Origin: Prevotellaceae bacterium UBA1716
GTDB taxonomy: Bacteria > Bacteroidota > Bacteroidia > Bacteroidales > Bacteroidaceae
NCBI GenBank assembly: GCA_002317225.1
Contig: DCIW01000103.1
Coordinates: forward strand, 1-6,440
Reading direction: 5' to 3'
Length of the DNA: 6,440 bases
Shown: in pieces, positions 1-6,107 of the stretch
Numbering within the stretch: the first letter of the stretch is position 1
Layout: the number at the start of each line of letters is the position of its first letter
Notes under the pieces: generated by a model
Database searches by the model: none
What the model saw: only the letters and a program-made list of their open reading frames with translations
What the model was told of the DNA's origin: nothing
Position numbers and translations under genes: made by a program

Positions 1-523
1 GTCGGATGAGAGTGTTCAGTTCTATCGTTTGAGAGGTATGCTTAATGGCAAGATTATCCTTGATCCGGTTGATAGGGTCGAAGCAAACGAACCTGCAATT
101 TATGCAGTTGCAAGTGGCGATAATAAGGTTGAGATGAATAACGAAAATGTGTTGGTAAAACCATTTGAAGAGACAGAACAATTGGATGAAGTTTATTTGG
201 TAGGTGTTGTGGATGAACCAAAGGTGCTTACCCCAAATTCTGGTGATTTCTTCATCTCGAACAATAAGTTCTGGGCTGTTTCGGACAAGTCTGTTACTGT
301 TGCCCCACAACGAGCATATATTTCTTCGAAAAATGAAATAAACATCAAGTCGTTTGCCATATCTACGGATGAAGGTCTGGTGGATATCGTAACTGCTGTT
401 GACCGTGAATCGGAAGACTTTGTTTCGGTTCATAACGTACAAGGAATTCGCATGCAAAAGGTGGGCAAAGGTTTGAATATTGTGACATTGTCAAATGGAA
501 AAATGGTTAAAGTGTACAAATAA
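1..523 (+). CDS. C-terminal part of a large secreted/surface protein (5' end outside window)
   Basis: The reading frame is open from base 2 to the TAA at 521-523, giving 173 residues. No start is needed inside the window: the first in-frame start-like codon (TTG at 29-31) lies within open coding sequence, and the nine codons before it also read cleanly, so this is the 3' end of a longer gene. The visible part is rich in beta-type sequence. A segment around 'VEANEPAIYAVASGD' and 'VTVAPQRAYISS' has the pattern 'i-anxPaiy... / ...aYl' that I associate with beta-sandwich repeats in Bacteroidales extracellular proteins. The last ~30 residues ('VHNVQGIRMQKVGKGLNIV', then NGKMVKVYK) resemble the C-terminal domain 'vyNlqG.rv...kGlyIv.GkkvvvK' common on secreted Prevotella/Bacteroides proteins and related to type IX secretion type-A sorting domains. 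The function of the missing N-terminal part cannot be told. That it is secreted is an inference from this tail. It is probably not part of the polysaccharide operon, since a promoter follows it. Confidence 0.8.
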   Translation, partial: SDESVQFYRLRGMLNGKIILDPVDRVEANEPAIYAVASGDNKVEMNNENVLVKPFEETEQLDEVYLVGVVDEPKVLTPNSGDFFISNNKFWAVSDKSVTVAPQRAYISSKNEINIKSFAISTDEGLVDIVTAVDRESEDFVSVHNVQGIRMQKVGKGLNIVTLSNGKMVKVYK

Positions 524-559
524 ATGTTATTTGACAATCTCTTTTGACCTATAAAATAT

Positions 560-615
560 GGGGGGAAATGCAGTTATTATGTGCAAAATGACTTTGCGCG
601 CAAGCATTTGCCCCC
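560..615. repeat. Imperfect 12-bp inverted repeat with nested palindrome (terminator or operator candidate)
   Basis: The left arm GGGGGGAAATGC (560-571) pairs with the right arm GCATTTGCCCCC (604-615) at 11 of 12 positions, around a 32-nt centre. Immediately inside the right arm is a perfect 10-bp palindrome, TTGCGCGCAA (594-603). A second segment, GCAAAATG (583-590), could also pair with CATTTGC (605-611) if one A is bulged out, so two folds compete for the same right arm. The element sits 37 bp after the upstream stop codon and ends 5 bp before the promoter's TTTG box. No T-run follows, so it is a poor match to a classical intrinsic terminator. It could still end the upstream transcript or bind a regulator of the downstream promoter. 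Confidence 0.5.
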
Positions 616-620
616 AATTA

Positions 621-652
621 TTTGTTATTATGAGCATTTTTGTGTAACTTTG
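621..652 (+). promoter_or_regulatory. Bacteroidetes-type promoter for the polysaccharide export operon
   Basis: TTTG at 621-624 is followed after exactly 20 bp by TAACTTTG at 645-652. This matches the known Bacteroidetes primary sigma consensus (TTTG, 19-21 bp, TAnnTTTG) at every specified base. A start of transcription near 657-660 would give a leader of about 30 nt before the ATG at 690. There is no Shine-Dalgarno sequence; the leader is A-rich, as usual in this phylum. An 8-bp palindrome, AACCGGTT (677-684), lies just before the start codon and may be chance. Confidence 0.78.
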
Positions 653-689
653 CCAAAATTTTGTGGATGTAATAAAAACCGGTTAATAT

Positions 690-2645
690 ATGAGTTCATC
701 AAATAATTTGTTTCAAAAGATTTTTGATTGGTACCTTTCCAAGGAGGCGTTACCTTATTGGTGTGTACTCGCTTTGGATTATGTGATCGTATTATTTAGC
801 GGTCTTTTCGGATTTTATTGGCAATTGGGCGGAAATGGGCTGGCGAGCAATTTCTGGCACATATTTTGGCTTATGGTACTGTTTTCCGGACTTTATGTTA
901 TCGGATTCCGTATCAAGCGTACATATAGCGGAATGATCCGATTCTCTTCGTTTGAGGATTTGATTCATGTCGGAGAGGCAATGTTGATTGGTTCGGTTCT
1001 TACTATTGTCGTGAGTTGGGTGCTGGATCACGTCTTCGGTTGTGATTGCATATCGTTGAAGGTAGTGGCATTGACTTTCGTGTTGGGCACATTGCTCATG
1101 GTTTTGGTTCGTGTTATTGGTAAGGCCACTTATGATGGTTACCATTCGCGTAACGGAAGCGGACGCATGAATGCTTTCATATATGGCAATCTCCATGGTG
1201 CTATTGCGCTTGCTCAAGGAGTGAAAGAAAATAAAGAATCACGATTCCGTGTTCGTGGTTTTGTGTGCACTACACCAGGGGCAAAGCACGACCTCATGTT
1301 GATGGGCCAGCGTATCTATTCGCTTGAGGACGATTTGGTTGCTATCATGAAGAAAAAGCGTGTGAAGGCACTTGTGGTAAGTCCTGTCCAGAATGAGAAT
1401 TTCCGCTCGAATACAAAGTTGATCGATAGCTTGACCGAAGCAGGTATTCATATCTACATGATGCCACAGGTTGAATTGTTTGACGAGTCGTCAACTATCC
1501 AATATGATACATTGAAAGAGGTGGATATTGAAGACCTCCTTCCAAGAGAAAAGATTGAAGTTAATCTTGAGGCTATCGGAGAGCAGTTGAGAGGTAAGCG
1601 TATCCTCATCACTGGTGCTGCGGGCAGTATCGGTGGAGAAATGGTGAATCAGGTGGTGCTCTTCAAGCCAGAGGTTCTGGTACTTGTGGATCAGGCCGAA
1701 TCGCCAATGCATGACGTAAGACGAAAGATGGCAGAGCACTTTGCCGATCTCAAAGTCGAGACGATCGTGACAAGTATTGCAAATCAAGAGCATATGGAAA
1801 AATTGTTCGCAAAATATCGTCCGGACTATGTATTCCATGCTGCTGCATATAAGCATGTGCCAATGATGGAGGATAATCCTGCCATTGCGGTACAGAATAA
1901 TATTTATGGTACTCGTGTCATTGCAGATCTTGCGGTCAAGTATGGTGCCAAGAAATTTGTGATGATCAGTACTGATAAGGCTGTCAATCCAACTAATGTG
2001 ATGGGATGTTCGAAGCGAATCTGCGAAATTTATTGCCAGTCGCTCAACAAGGCCATTGCTGAGGGTACGTTGAAGATGGAGACTGCCGACGGAAGCAAAC
2101 CTGTAACACAATTCGTTACGACTCGTTTCGGAAATGTGCTTGGTTCGAATGGTTCGGTAATTCCAATCTTCCACGAGCAAATCAAGAAGGGTGGTCCTGT
2201 TACGGTAACTCATCCGGATATGGTCCGTTTCTTCATGCTTATCCCTGAGGCTTGCCGACTTGTGCTCGAAGCAGGAACGATGGGCAATGGAGGCGAGATA
2301 TTTGTGTTTGACATGGGTACTCCGGTCAAGATTGTGGATCTTGCAAACAGAATGATTCGACTCTCGGGTGCCAAAAATGTGAAAGTGGTATTCTCCGGAC
2401 TTCGCGATGGAGAAAAACTTTATGAGGAAGTGCTCAATGACAAGGAAACGACCAAGCCAACTCATCATCCTAAGATAATGATTGCAACAGTCAGAGAGTA
2501 TGATTACGAAACTGCCCTCATGAATGAGGAACGACTGCTTGAGGCAAGTCATACCTTCGACGATATGGCAATCGTAAAGATCATGAAGGAGATTGTTCCT
2601 GAATATAAGAGCAACAGTTCGAAATATGAGGCGTTGGACAAATAA
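690..2645 (+). CDS. Membrane-bound UDP-HexNAc 4,6-dehydratase, CapD/PglF/WbpM/FlaA1 family
   Basis: The 651-residue protein has the full-length architecture of the large sugar-nucleotide 4,6-dehydratases. Four hydrophobic segments (about residues 25-45, 55-75, 92-114 and 122-143) anchor it in the inner membrane. A first Rossmann-like cytoplasmic domain follows (about 160-275; 'FIYGNLHGAIALAQG'), then the catalytic extended-SDR domain (about 300-600). The NAD(P)-binding glycine motif is TGAAGSIGG at 308-316. The active site shows T428-D429-K430 (in 'MISTDKAVNP') and M438xxxK442, so the usual SDR tyrosine is replaced by methionine, the known signature of the PglF/WbpM subgroup. 'HAAAYKHVPMMEDNP' (383-397) is also typical. 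The expected reaction is UDP-GlcNAc to UDP-2-acetamido-2,6-dideoxy-4-keto-hexose, but the exact substrate and downstream sugar cannot be read from sequence. The start at 690 sits about 30 nt after the predicted transcription start. It is the first gene of the operon, 43 bp before the export lipoprotein. Confidence 0.93.
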   Translation: MSSSNNLFQKIFDWYLSKEALPYWCVLALDYVIVLFSGLFGFYWQLGGNGLASNFWHIFWLMVLFSGLYVIGFRIKRTYSGMIRFSSFEDLIHVGEAMLIGSVLTIVVSWVLDHVFGCDCISLKVVALTFVLGTLLMVLVRVIGKATYDGYHSRNGSGRMNAFIYGNLHGAIALAQGVKENKESRFRVRGFVCTTPGAKHDLMLMGQRIYSLEDDLVAIMKKKRVKALVVSPVQNENFRSNTKLIDSLTEAGIHIYMMPQVELFDESSTIQYDTLKEVDIEDLLPREKIEVNLEAIGEQLRGKRILITGAAGSIGGEMVNQVVLFKPEVLVLVDQAESPMHDVRRKMAEHFADLKVETIVTSIANQEHMEKLFAKYRPDYVFHAAAYKHVPMMEDNPAIAVQNNIYGTRVIADLAVKYGAKKFVMISTDKAVNPTNVMGCSKRICEIYCQSLNKAIAEGTLKMETADGSKPVTQFVTTRFGNVLGSNGSVIPIFHEQIKKGGPVTVTHPDMVRFFMLIPEACRLVLEAGTMGNGGEIFVFDMGTPVKIVDLANRMIRLSGAKNVKVVFSGLRDGEKLYEEVLNDKETTKPTHHPKIMIATVREYDYETALMNEERLLEASHTFDDMAIVKIMKEIVPEYKSNSSKYEALDK

Positions 2646-2658
2646 ATGGATAAATAAT
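2635..2658 (+). repeat. Tandem 12-bp near-duplication across the dehydratase stop codon
   Basis: TGGACAAATAAA (2635-2646) is followed directly by TGGATAAATAAT (2647-2658), with 10 of 12 positions identical. The first copy ends the dehydratase with Leu-Asp-Lys-stop. The second recreates Met-Asp-Lys-stop as a three-codon mini-ORF (ATG at 2646-2648). It looks like a small slippage duplication at the gene end. A function is not evident. Confidence 0.4.
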
Positions 2659-2688
2659 TGATAATAAGATAAAAACTAAAATACAAAG

Positions 2689-3504
2689 ATGAAAACAAAA
2701 AGTTTATTAAGACTTGCAGTAGTGGCTTTGGCTGGTTTGCTTGCTTCTTGCAACAACTACAAGGATTTCACATATCTGCAGGATGCAACTGATTTTGACC
2801 AGATGCAGGTGAGTCAGCTTGCTCAGATCAAGGCCCGCAAGGGTGATGTGCTTAATATCTATGTTAGTAGCCGTAACCCGGAATCTGCAATTCCTTTCAA
2901 CTTGGCTGCTGCAGGTTATCGTCCTGGTACAGGTCAGAGTGACCAGTTCACTCAGGCAAGTCGTGCCCTCGGTTATCAGGTTAATGAGTCGGGAAATATC
3001 GAGTTCCCACAGGTCGGCTCTATCCATGTGGAAGGTATGAGTCGTACTGAGATTCAGGAGTATGTCAAGAATCAGCTCATGACAAAGGGACTCCTTAAGG
3101 ATCCTATCATTACAGTTGAGTTCTCTAACTTGAAGATTACCGTAGTGGGTGAAGTTTCTCGCCCAGGTAACTATAATATGAGTAATGAGCATACAACTAT
3201 TTTTGATGCTCTTGGTATGGCAGGTGACCTTACTGCTTATGGTCTTCGTGACCGTGTGGCTGTAATTCGTGAGGTTGATGGCAAGCGTACTGTTGTTTGG
3301 CACGACCTTCGTTCGAAGAACATCTTCGATTCTCCTCGCTATTATCTTCAGCAGAATGATATCGTTTATGTTCAGCCTAACAAGTATAAGGCAAGTCAGA
3401 GTACACAGAGTCGTTGGAACCAGCCAAGTGTTTGGATCTCGCTTATTTCGACTGCTGTATCTGTTGCAACTTTGATTAGATTGTTGACTCAAAGTAAGTC
3501 ATAA
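2689..3504 (+). CDS. Wza-like polysaccharide export outer-membrane lipoprotein
   Basis: The 271-residue protein begins with a lipoprotein signal peptide: basic MKTK, a hydrophobic stretch, then the lipobox LLASC with Cys21 as the predicted lipidated residue. Residues ~47-145 form the polysaccharide export domain ('KGDVLNIYVSSRNPE', 'GNIEFPQVGSIHVEGMS' and a helix 'TEIQEYVKNQL'). Residues ~147-230 look like one SLBB domain ('ITVVGEVSRPGNYNM', 'GLRDRVAVIRE', 'QQNDIVYVQPNK'). A hydrophobic or amphipathic helix (about 248-266, 'VWISLISTAVSVATLIRLL') ends the protein. By analogy with E. coli Wza, that helix would line the outer-membrane pore. The protein is much shorter than Wza (379 residues) because only one SLBB domain is evident, as is usual for Bacteroidetes homologues. 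It would be the outer-membrane exit for the polymer, working with the kinase/co-polymerase encoded 28 bp downstream. The start is supported by the signal peptide immediately after it and by the A-rich leader. Confidence 0.92.
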   Translation: MKTKSLLRLAVVALAGLLASCNNYKDFTYLQDATDFDQMQVSQLAQIKARKGDVLNIYVSSRNPESAIPFNLAAAGYRPGTGQSDQFTQASRALGYQVNESGNIEFPQVGSIHVEGMSRTEIQEYVKNQLMTKGLLKDPIITVEFSNLKITVVGEVSRPGNYNMSNEHTTIFDALGMAGDLTAYGLRDRVAVIREVDGKRTVVWHDLRSKNIFDSPRYYLQQNDIVYVQPNKYKASQSTQSRWNQPSVWISLISTAVSVATLIRLLTQSKS

Positions 3505-3532
3505 TTTTTGATAATTACACCTATTATATAAT

Positions 3533-5959
3533 ATGGCAGAAAATATATCACAAGTTAGTAATGTTACTACTAAAAAGGCAGATGAAGAGTTCAACTTGTC
3601 GGATATCCTGATAGTTGCGCTCAACTATTGGAAATGGTATCTCCTTTCAATCATCATCTGCTTGCTATGTGCCTTCATTTATGTTAAGCGTTCACCAAAC
3701 GTTTACCAGCGTCAGGCAACCGTCATGATTAAGAGTGAGAAGGGTTCGAGTCAGTTGGAGTCGGAGGCTGCAACATTCGAGGACCTCGGTATCGTGTCTA
3801 CCAGTAAGAGTGTGGACAATGAGTTGCTCGTGTTCAAGACAAAGCGTTTGATGATTGAGACTGCTCGTCGTCTTCACCTTGATGTAGACTATTCCCGCGA
3901 AGGTCATTTCCGTGAGTTTAATCTTTACGGTTCAACTCCTTATACACTTTCATTCCCAGATGCTGAAGAGGATGAGATGTTTGCCCTCAAGATGACTCCT
4001 GAGAAAGGTGGCAAGATTCGTCTCCACGAGTTTATTGTTGGCAAGAAGAAGTATATGAGTGACGTGTATGCAGCTCCTGGAGTTCCTGTCAAGACTCCTG
4101 TCGGTCGTGTGATTGTATCGAAGAATGAACGCAAGTCTGCAGAACCACTTACTGGTGTTGACATCAATGTACGTAAGTATAATCTCAAGACTGTTGGTCT
4201 TTCGTATAGTGCAAGACTTCAGACTGCTCTTGCAAGCAAGATGGCGTCTATCATCACTCTTACGATGCAGGATGTGTCGAAAGAGCGTGCAGAGGAGGTG
4301 CTCGACACTCTTGTTGCAGTTTACAACGAAGATGCTATCAACGATAAGAATAAGGTTGTAGTCAATACAGACAAGTTTATCAACGAACGTCTCGAAACCC
4401 TCGAGGGAGAACTCGGTGGTGTTGATATGACTATCGCCAACTTCAAGTCATCGCACCAGTTGACTGATATTAGTGCCGATGCGAGTGCATTCCGTAGTTC
4501 ATATAACGCGATGGAGCAGAAGGCTGCTGACCTTCAGAACCAGAAGGCTGTTGCCCAGTATATTTTGGATTACATCCGTAGCCGAATTGGTGATAATCGT
4601 TATGATGTCATCCCAAATAATGCGGGTGTGAAGAATACTCAGGTCGAGACATTGATTTCGCAGTATAACACATTGACTCTCCAACGTGAGAAACTCCAGC
4701 AGGATGCGGGTGTTAATAACCCACAGGTTGAGGACCTTGGTAACTCTATCGACCAGTTGAGAACTCGTATCATCAGTTCTATCAACAGTTTGATTCGAAG
4801 TCTTGATGTAGAAATCGCAAATACCAACTCACGAGTAAGTTCTGGTAGTAGTCGTCTTACTGCCGTTCCAACTCAGCAGAAGACTGTCACAAATGTTGAG
4901 CGTCAGCAGAGAATTAAGGAAAACCTCTACATGTACCTCCTCAACAAGCGTGAGGCGAACAACTTGAAGAAGAACATGACTGAGAGCAATGCCCGTGTGC
5001 TTGACCCAGCCGAAGGTTCTGACTCTCCAGTGGCACCTCGTAAGGCTATGATCATGCTTCTCGGTCTTATCATTGGTATTGCCATTCCATCTGCAATCCT
5101 TTGGTTTACAGTAGTTGGAAGTACAAAGGTTCGTAGCCGTAAGGATATCGAAAAGGTATTGTCAATGCCATTCGTTGGTGAAATTCCAGAGGTTGTTGAT
5201 AACAGCAGATTCGCTTGGTTAAATAAGATCCGTAACTTCATCAACCAGAAGCAGAACAAGCGTCGTAAGCACCTTGATGTTGTGATATCGAAGGATTCTA
5301 AGGACCCAGTTTCTGAGGCAATTCGTGTGATGCGTACTAACCTCCACCTCCTTAAGGCTGGTGATAAGAATAAGAAGGTCATAATGATGACTTCTTATAT
5401 TCCAGGTGCAGGTAAGACATTTGTATCAAGCAACCTCGCAATGAGTATGGCTCTCACACACCGTAAGGTTATTATTGTTGATACCGATATACGTCGTGGT
5501 AGTCTTTCGGCACAATATGGACGCAATCTCCCAGGTGTCACAAACTACCTCGGTGGTTATAATGATAATATTGACGAACTTATTGTTCATTCGGATAAGA
5601 GCGAATATCTTGATATTCTCCCTGCTGGTGTTAATGCTCCTAACCCTGCCGAACTCCTTCTTCTCCCTAAGTTGGAAGAGCTTATAGAGCAACTCAAGGA
5701 GCGTTATGATTATATCATCCTTGATAATGTGCCTGCTCAGGTTGTTGCCGATGCAGTTATCGTAAATCGTGTTGCAGATATGACTATCTTCGTTATCCGT
5801 GCCGGAAACCTCGACCGTCGTATGCTTCCAGATGTTCAGCAGTTGCACGAGTCTGGTAAGTTCAACAATATGTGCGTTGTGCTCAATGGTGTGTCTAAGA
5901 CTCACATGTACACAAGCTATTATGGATATCATCAGTATCAGGGATACGGATATTATTAG
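3533..5959 (+). CDS. Wzc-like polysaccharide co-polymerase with BY-type tyrosine autokinase domain
   Basis: The 808-residue protein fuses a Wzz chain-length domain and a bacterial tyrosine kinase. A cytoplasmic N-terminus and first membrane helix (about 33-51) are followed by a large periplasmic region (52-503) with the Wzz-type start ('YQRQATVMIKSE'), long coiled-coil segments (about 280-440) and a GNVR-like segment (about 445-500), then the second membrane helix (505-528). The kinase domain has the oligomerisation motif E595xxR598xxR601, Walker A in 'SYIPGAGKTF' (K628, T629), Walker A' 'VIIVDTDIRR' (D650, D652, R654), a Walker B region 'YIILDNVP' (D731), and 'PNPAELL' (703-709). The last 16 residues hold eight tyrosines (793, 796, 797, 799, 802, 805, 807, 808), the autophosphorylation tail. 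The Walker B sequence after Asp is N-V-P, not the family's usual T/S-P-P. Cycling of tail phosphorylation would control polymer length and export through the Wza-like partner. No separate phosphatase gene (Wzb/CpsB type) is in the window. Lysine is mostly AAG and arginine mostly CGT, suggesting good expression. Confidence 0.94.
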   Translation: MAENISQVSNVTTKKADEEFNLSDILIVALNYWKWYLLSIIICLLCAFIYVKRSPNVYQRQATVMIKSEKGSSQLESEAATFEDLGIVSTSKSVDNELLVFKTKRLMIETARRLHLDVDYSREGHFREFNLYGSTPYTLSFPDAEEDEMFALKMTPEKGGKIRLHEFIVGKKKYMSDVYAAPGVPVKTPVGRVIVSKNERKSAEPLTGVDINVRKYNLKTVGLSYSARLQTALASKMASIITLTMQDVSKERAEEVLDTLVAVYNEDAINDKNKVVVNTDKFINERLETLEGELGGVDMTIANFKSSHQLTDISADASAFRSSYNAMEQKAADLQNQKAVAQYILDYIRSRIGDNRYDVIPNNAGVKNTQVETLISQYNTLTLQREKLQQDAGVNNPQVEDLGNSIDQLRTRIISSINSLIRSLDVEIANTNSRVSSGSSRLTAVPTQQKTVTNVERQQRIKENLYMYLLNKREANNLKKNMTESNARVLDPAEGSDSPVAPRKAMIMLLGLIIGIAIPSAILWFTVVGSTKVRSRKDIEKVLSMPFVGEIPEVVDNSRFAWLNKIRNFINQKQNKRRKHLDVVISKDSKDPVSEAIRVMRTNLHLLKAGDKNKKVIMMTSYIPGAGKTFVSSNLAMSMALTHRKVIIVDTDIRRGSLSAQYGRNLPGVTNYLGGYNDNIDELIVHSDKSEYLDILPAGVNAPNPAELLLLPKLEELIEQLKERYDYIILDNVPAQVVADAVIVNRVADMTIFVIRAGNLDRRMLPDVQQLHESGKFNNMCVVLNGVSKTHMYTSYYGYHQYQGYGYY

Positions 5960-6041
5960 AATTAAGAATTCATAATTCACAATTCATAATTGACTCCGTC
6001 GAGTCCTTCGGGGGGGGCATAATTGGGAATTAAGATTTCAT
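5959..6041. repeat. Heptanucleotide-periodic AATTnnn repeat flanking a GC-rich hairpin core
   Basis: Starting at the kinase stop codon, AATT recurs exactly every 7 bp at 5960, 5967, 5974, 5981 and 5988 (units AATTAAG, AATTCAT, AATTCAC, AATTCAT, AATTGAC). After a core, it recurs at 6021 and 6028 (AATTGGG, AATTAAG) with a degenerate third unit, ATTTCAT, at 6035. GAATTAAGAATTCAT (5959-5973) and GAATTAAGATTTCAT (6027-6041) form a 15-bp direct repeat with one mismatch at the two ends. The core (5992-6017) holds a perfect hairpin, GACTC-CGTC-GAGTC (5992-6005), then a CC-TTCG-GG tetraloop motif and a run of eight G (6010-6017). The sequence does not code. It resembles dispersed AT-rich intergenic repeats that I recall from Bacteroidetes genomes, but its copy number cannot be known here. 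Confidence 0.65.
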
Positions 6042-6047
6042 GATAAT

Positions 6048-6083
6048 AAAAAGGAGTTGCTCTATTGGGGCAACTCCTTTTTT
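6048..6083 (+). terminator. Strong intrinsic terminator of the export operon
   Basis: AAAAAGGAGTTGC (6048-6060) and GCAACTCCTTTTT (6070-6082) form a perfect 13-bp stem with a 9-nt loop (6061-6069), and the T-run extends to 6083. The A-run on the left arm means it could also terminate transcription coming from the opposite strand. It lies 88 bp after the kinase stop codon and separates the operon from the GH3 gene. Confidence 0.92.
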
Positions 6084-6107
6084 ACATATTTAAAAGGTTT
6101 TGTAACA

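Larger units (their letters stand above)
621..6083 (+). other. Predicted transcription unit: dehydratase, export lipoprotein, Wzc-like kinase
   Basis: A near-consensus promoter at 621-652, three same-strand genes with gaps of 43 and 28 bp, no visible TAnnTTTG element or hairpin in either gap, and a strong terminator at 6048-6083 together suggest one polycistronic mRNA. This is an inference from layout. The unit has no glycosyltransferase, flippase or polymerase genes, so it supplies a sugar precursor and the export machine to a pathway encoded elsewhere. Confidence 0.7.

Noticed and set aside
29..523. Complete 164-residue protein starting at TTG 29
   Set aside because: The frame continues open to the left edge and the segment reads as the C-terminal end of a larger secreted protein.
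517..533. CAAATAA/TTATTTG 7-bp hairpin over the stop codon of the upstream gene
   Set aside because: It is all AT except one pair, has a 3-nt loop and no following T-run. It is too weak to call a terminator.
560..615. Invertible capsule promoter of the Bacteroides Mpi type
   Set aside because: The inverted arms do not enclose the promoter (621-652), are only 12 bp with a mismatch, and no recombinase gene is visible.
1491..2552. Long antisense open frame (353 codons) opposite the dehydratase gene
   Set aside because: The + strand gene is a clear full-length family member. The antisense translation has no recognisable domain, is rich in His/Cys/Ile runs typical of shadow frames, and has no promoter or leader.
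2707..3492. Antisense open frame (261 codons) opposite the export lipoprotein gene
   Set aside because: It mirrors the codon choice of the real gene, shows no domain, and spans almost exactly the sense gene.
5426..5980. Antisense open frame (184 codons) opposite the kinase domain
   Set aside because: The sense strand encodes Walker A', Walker B and the tyrosine tail here. The antisense product has no motif.
5959..6041. CRISPR array or insertion-sequence ends
   Set aside because: The period is 7 bp with no spacers of CRISPR length. There is no transposase and no convincing terminal inverted repeats. The 15-bp direct repeats are part of the heptamer pattern itself.
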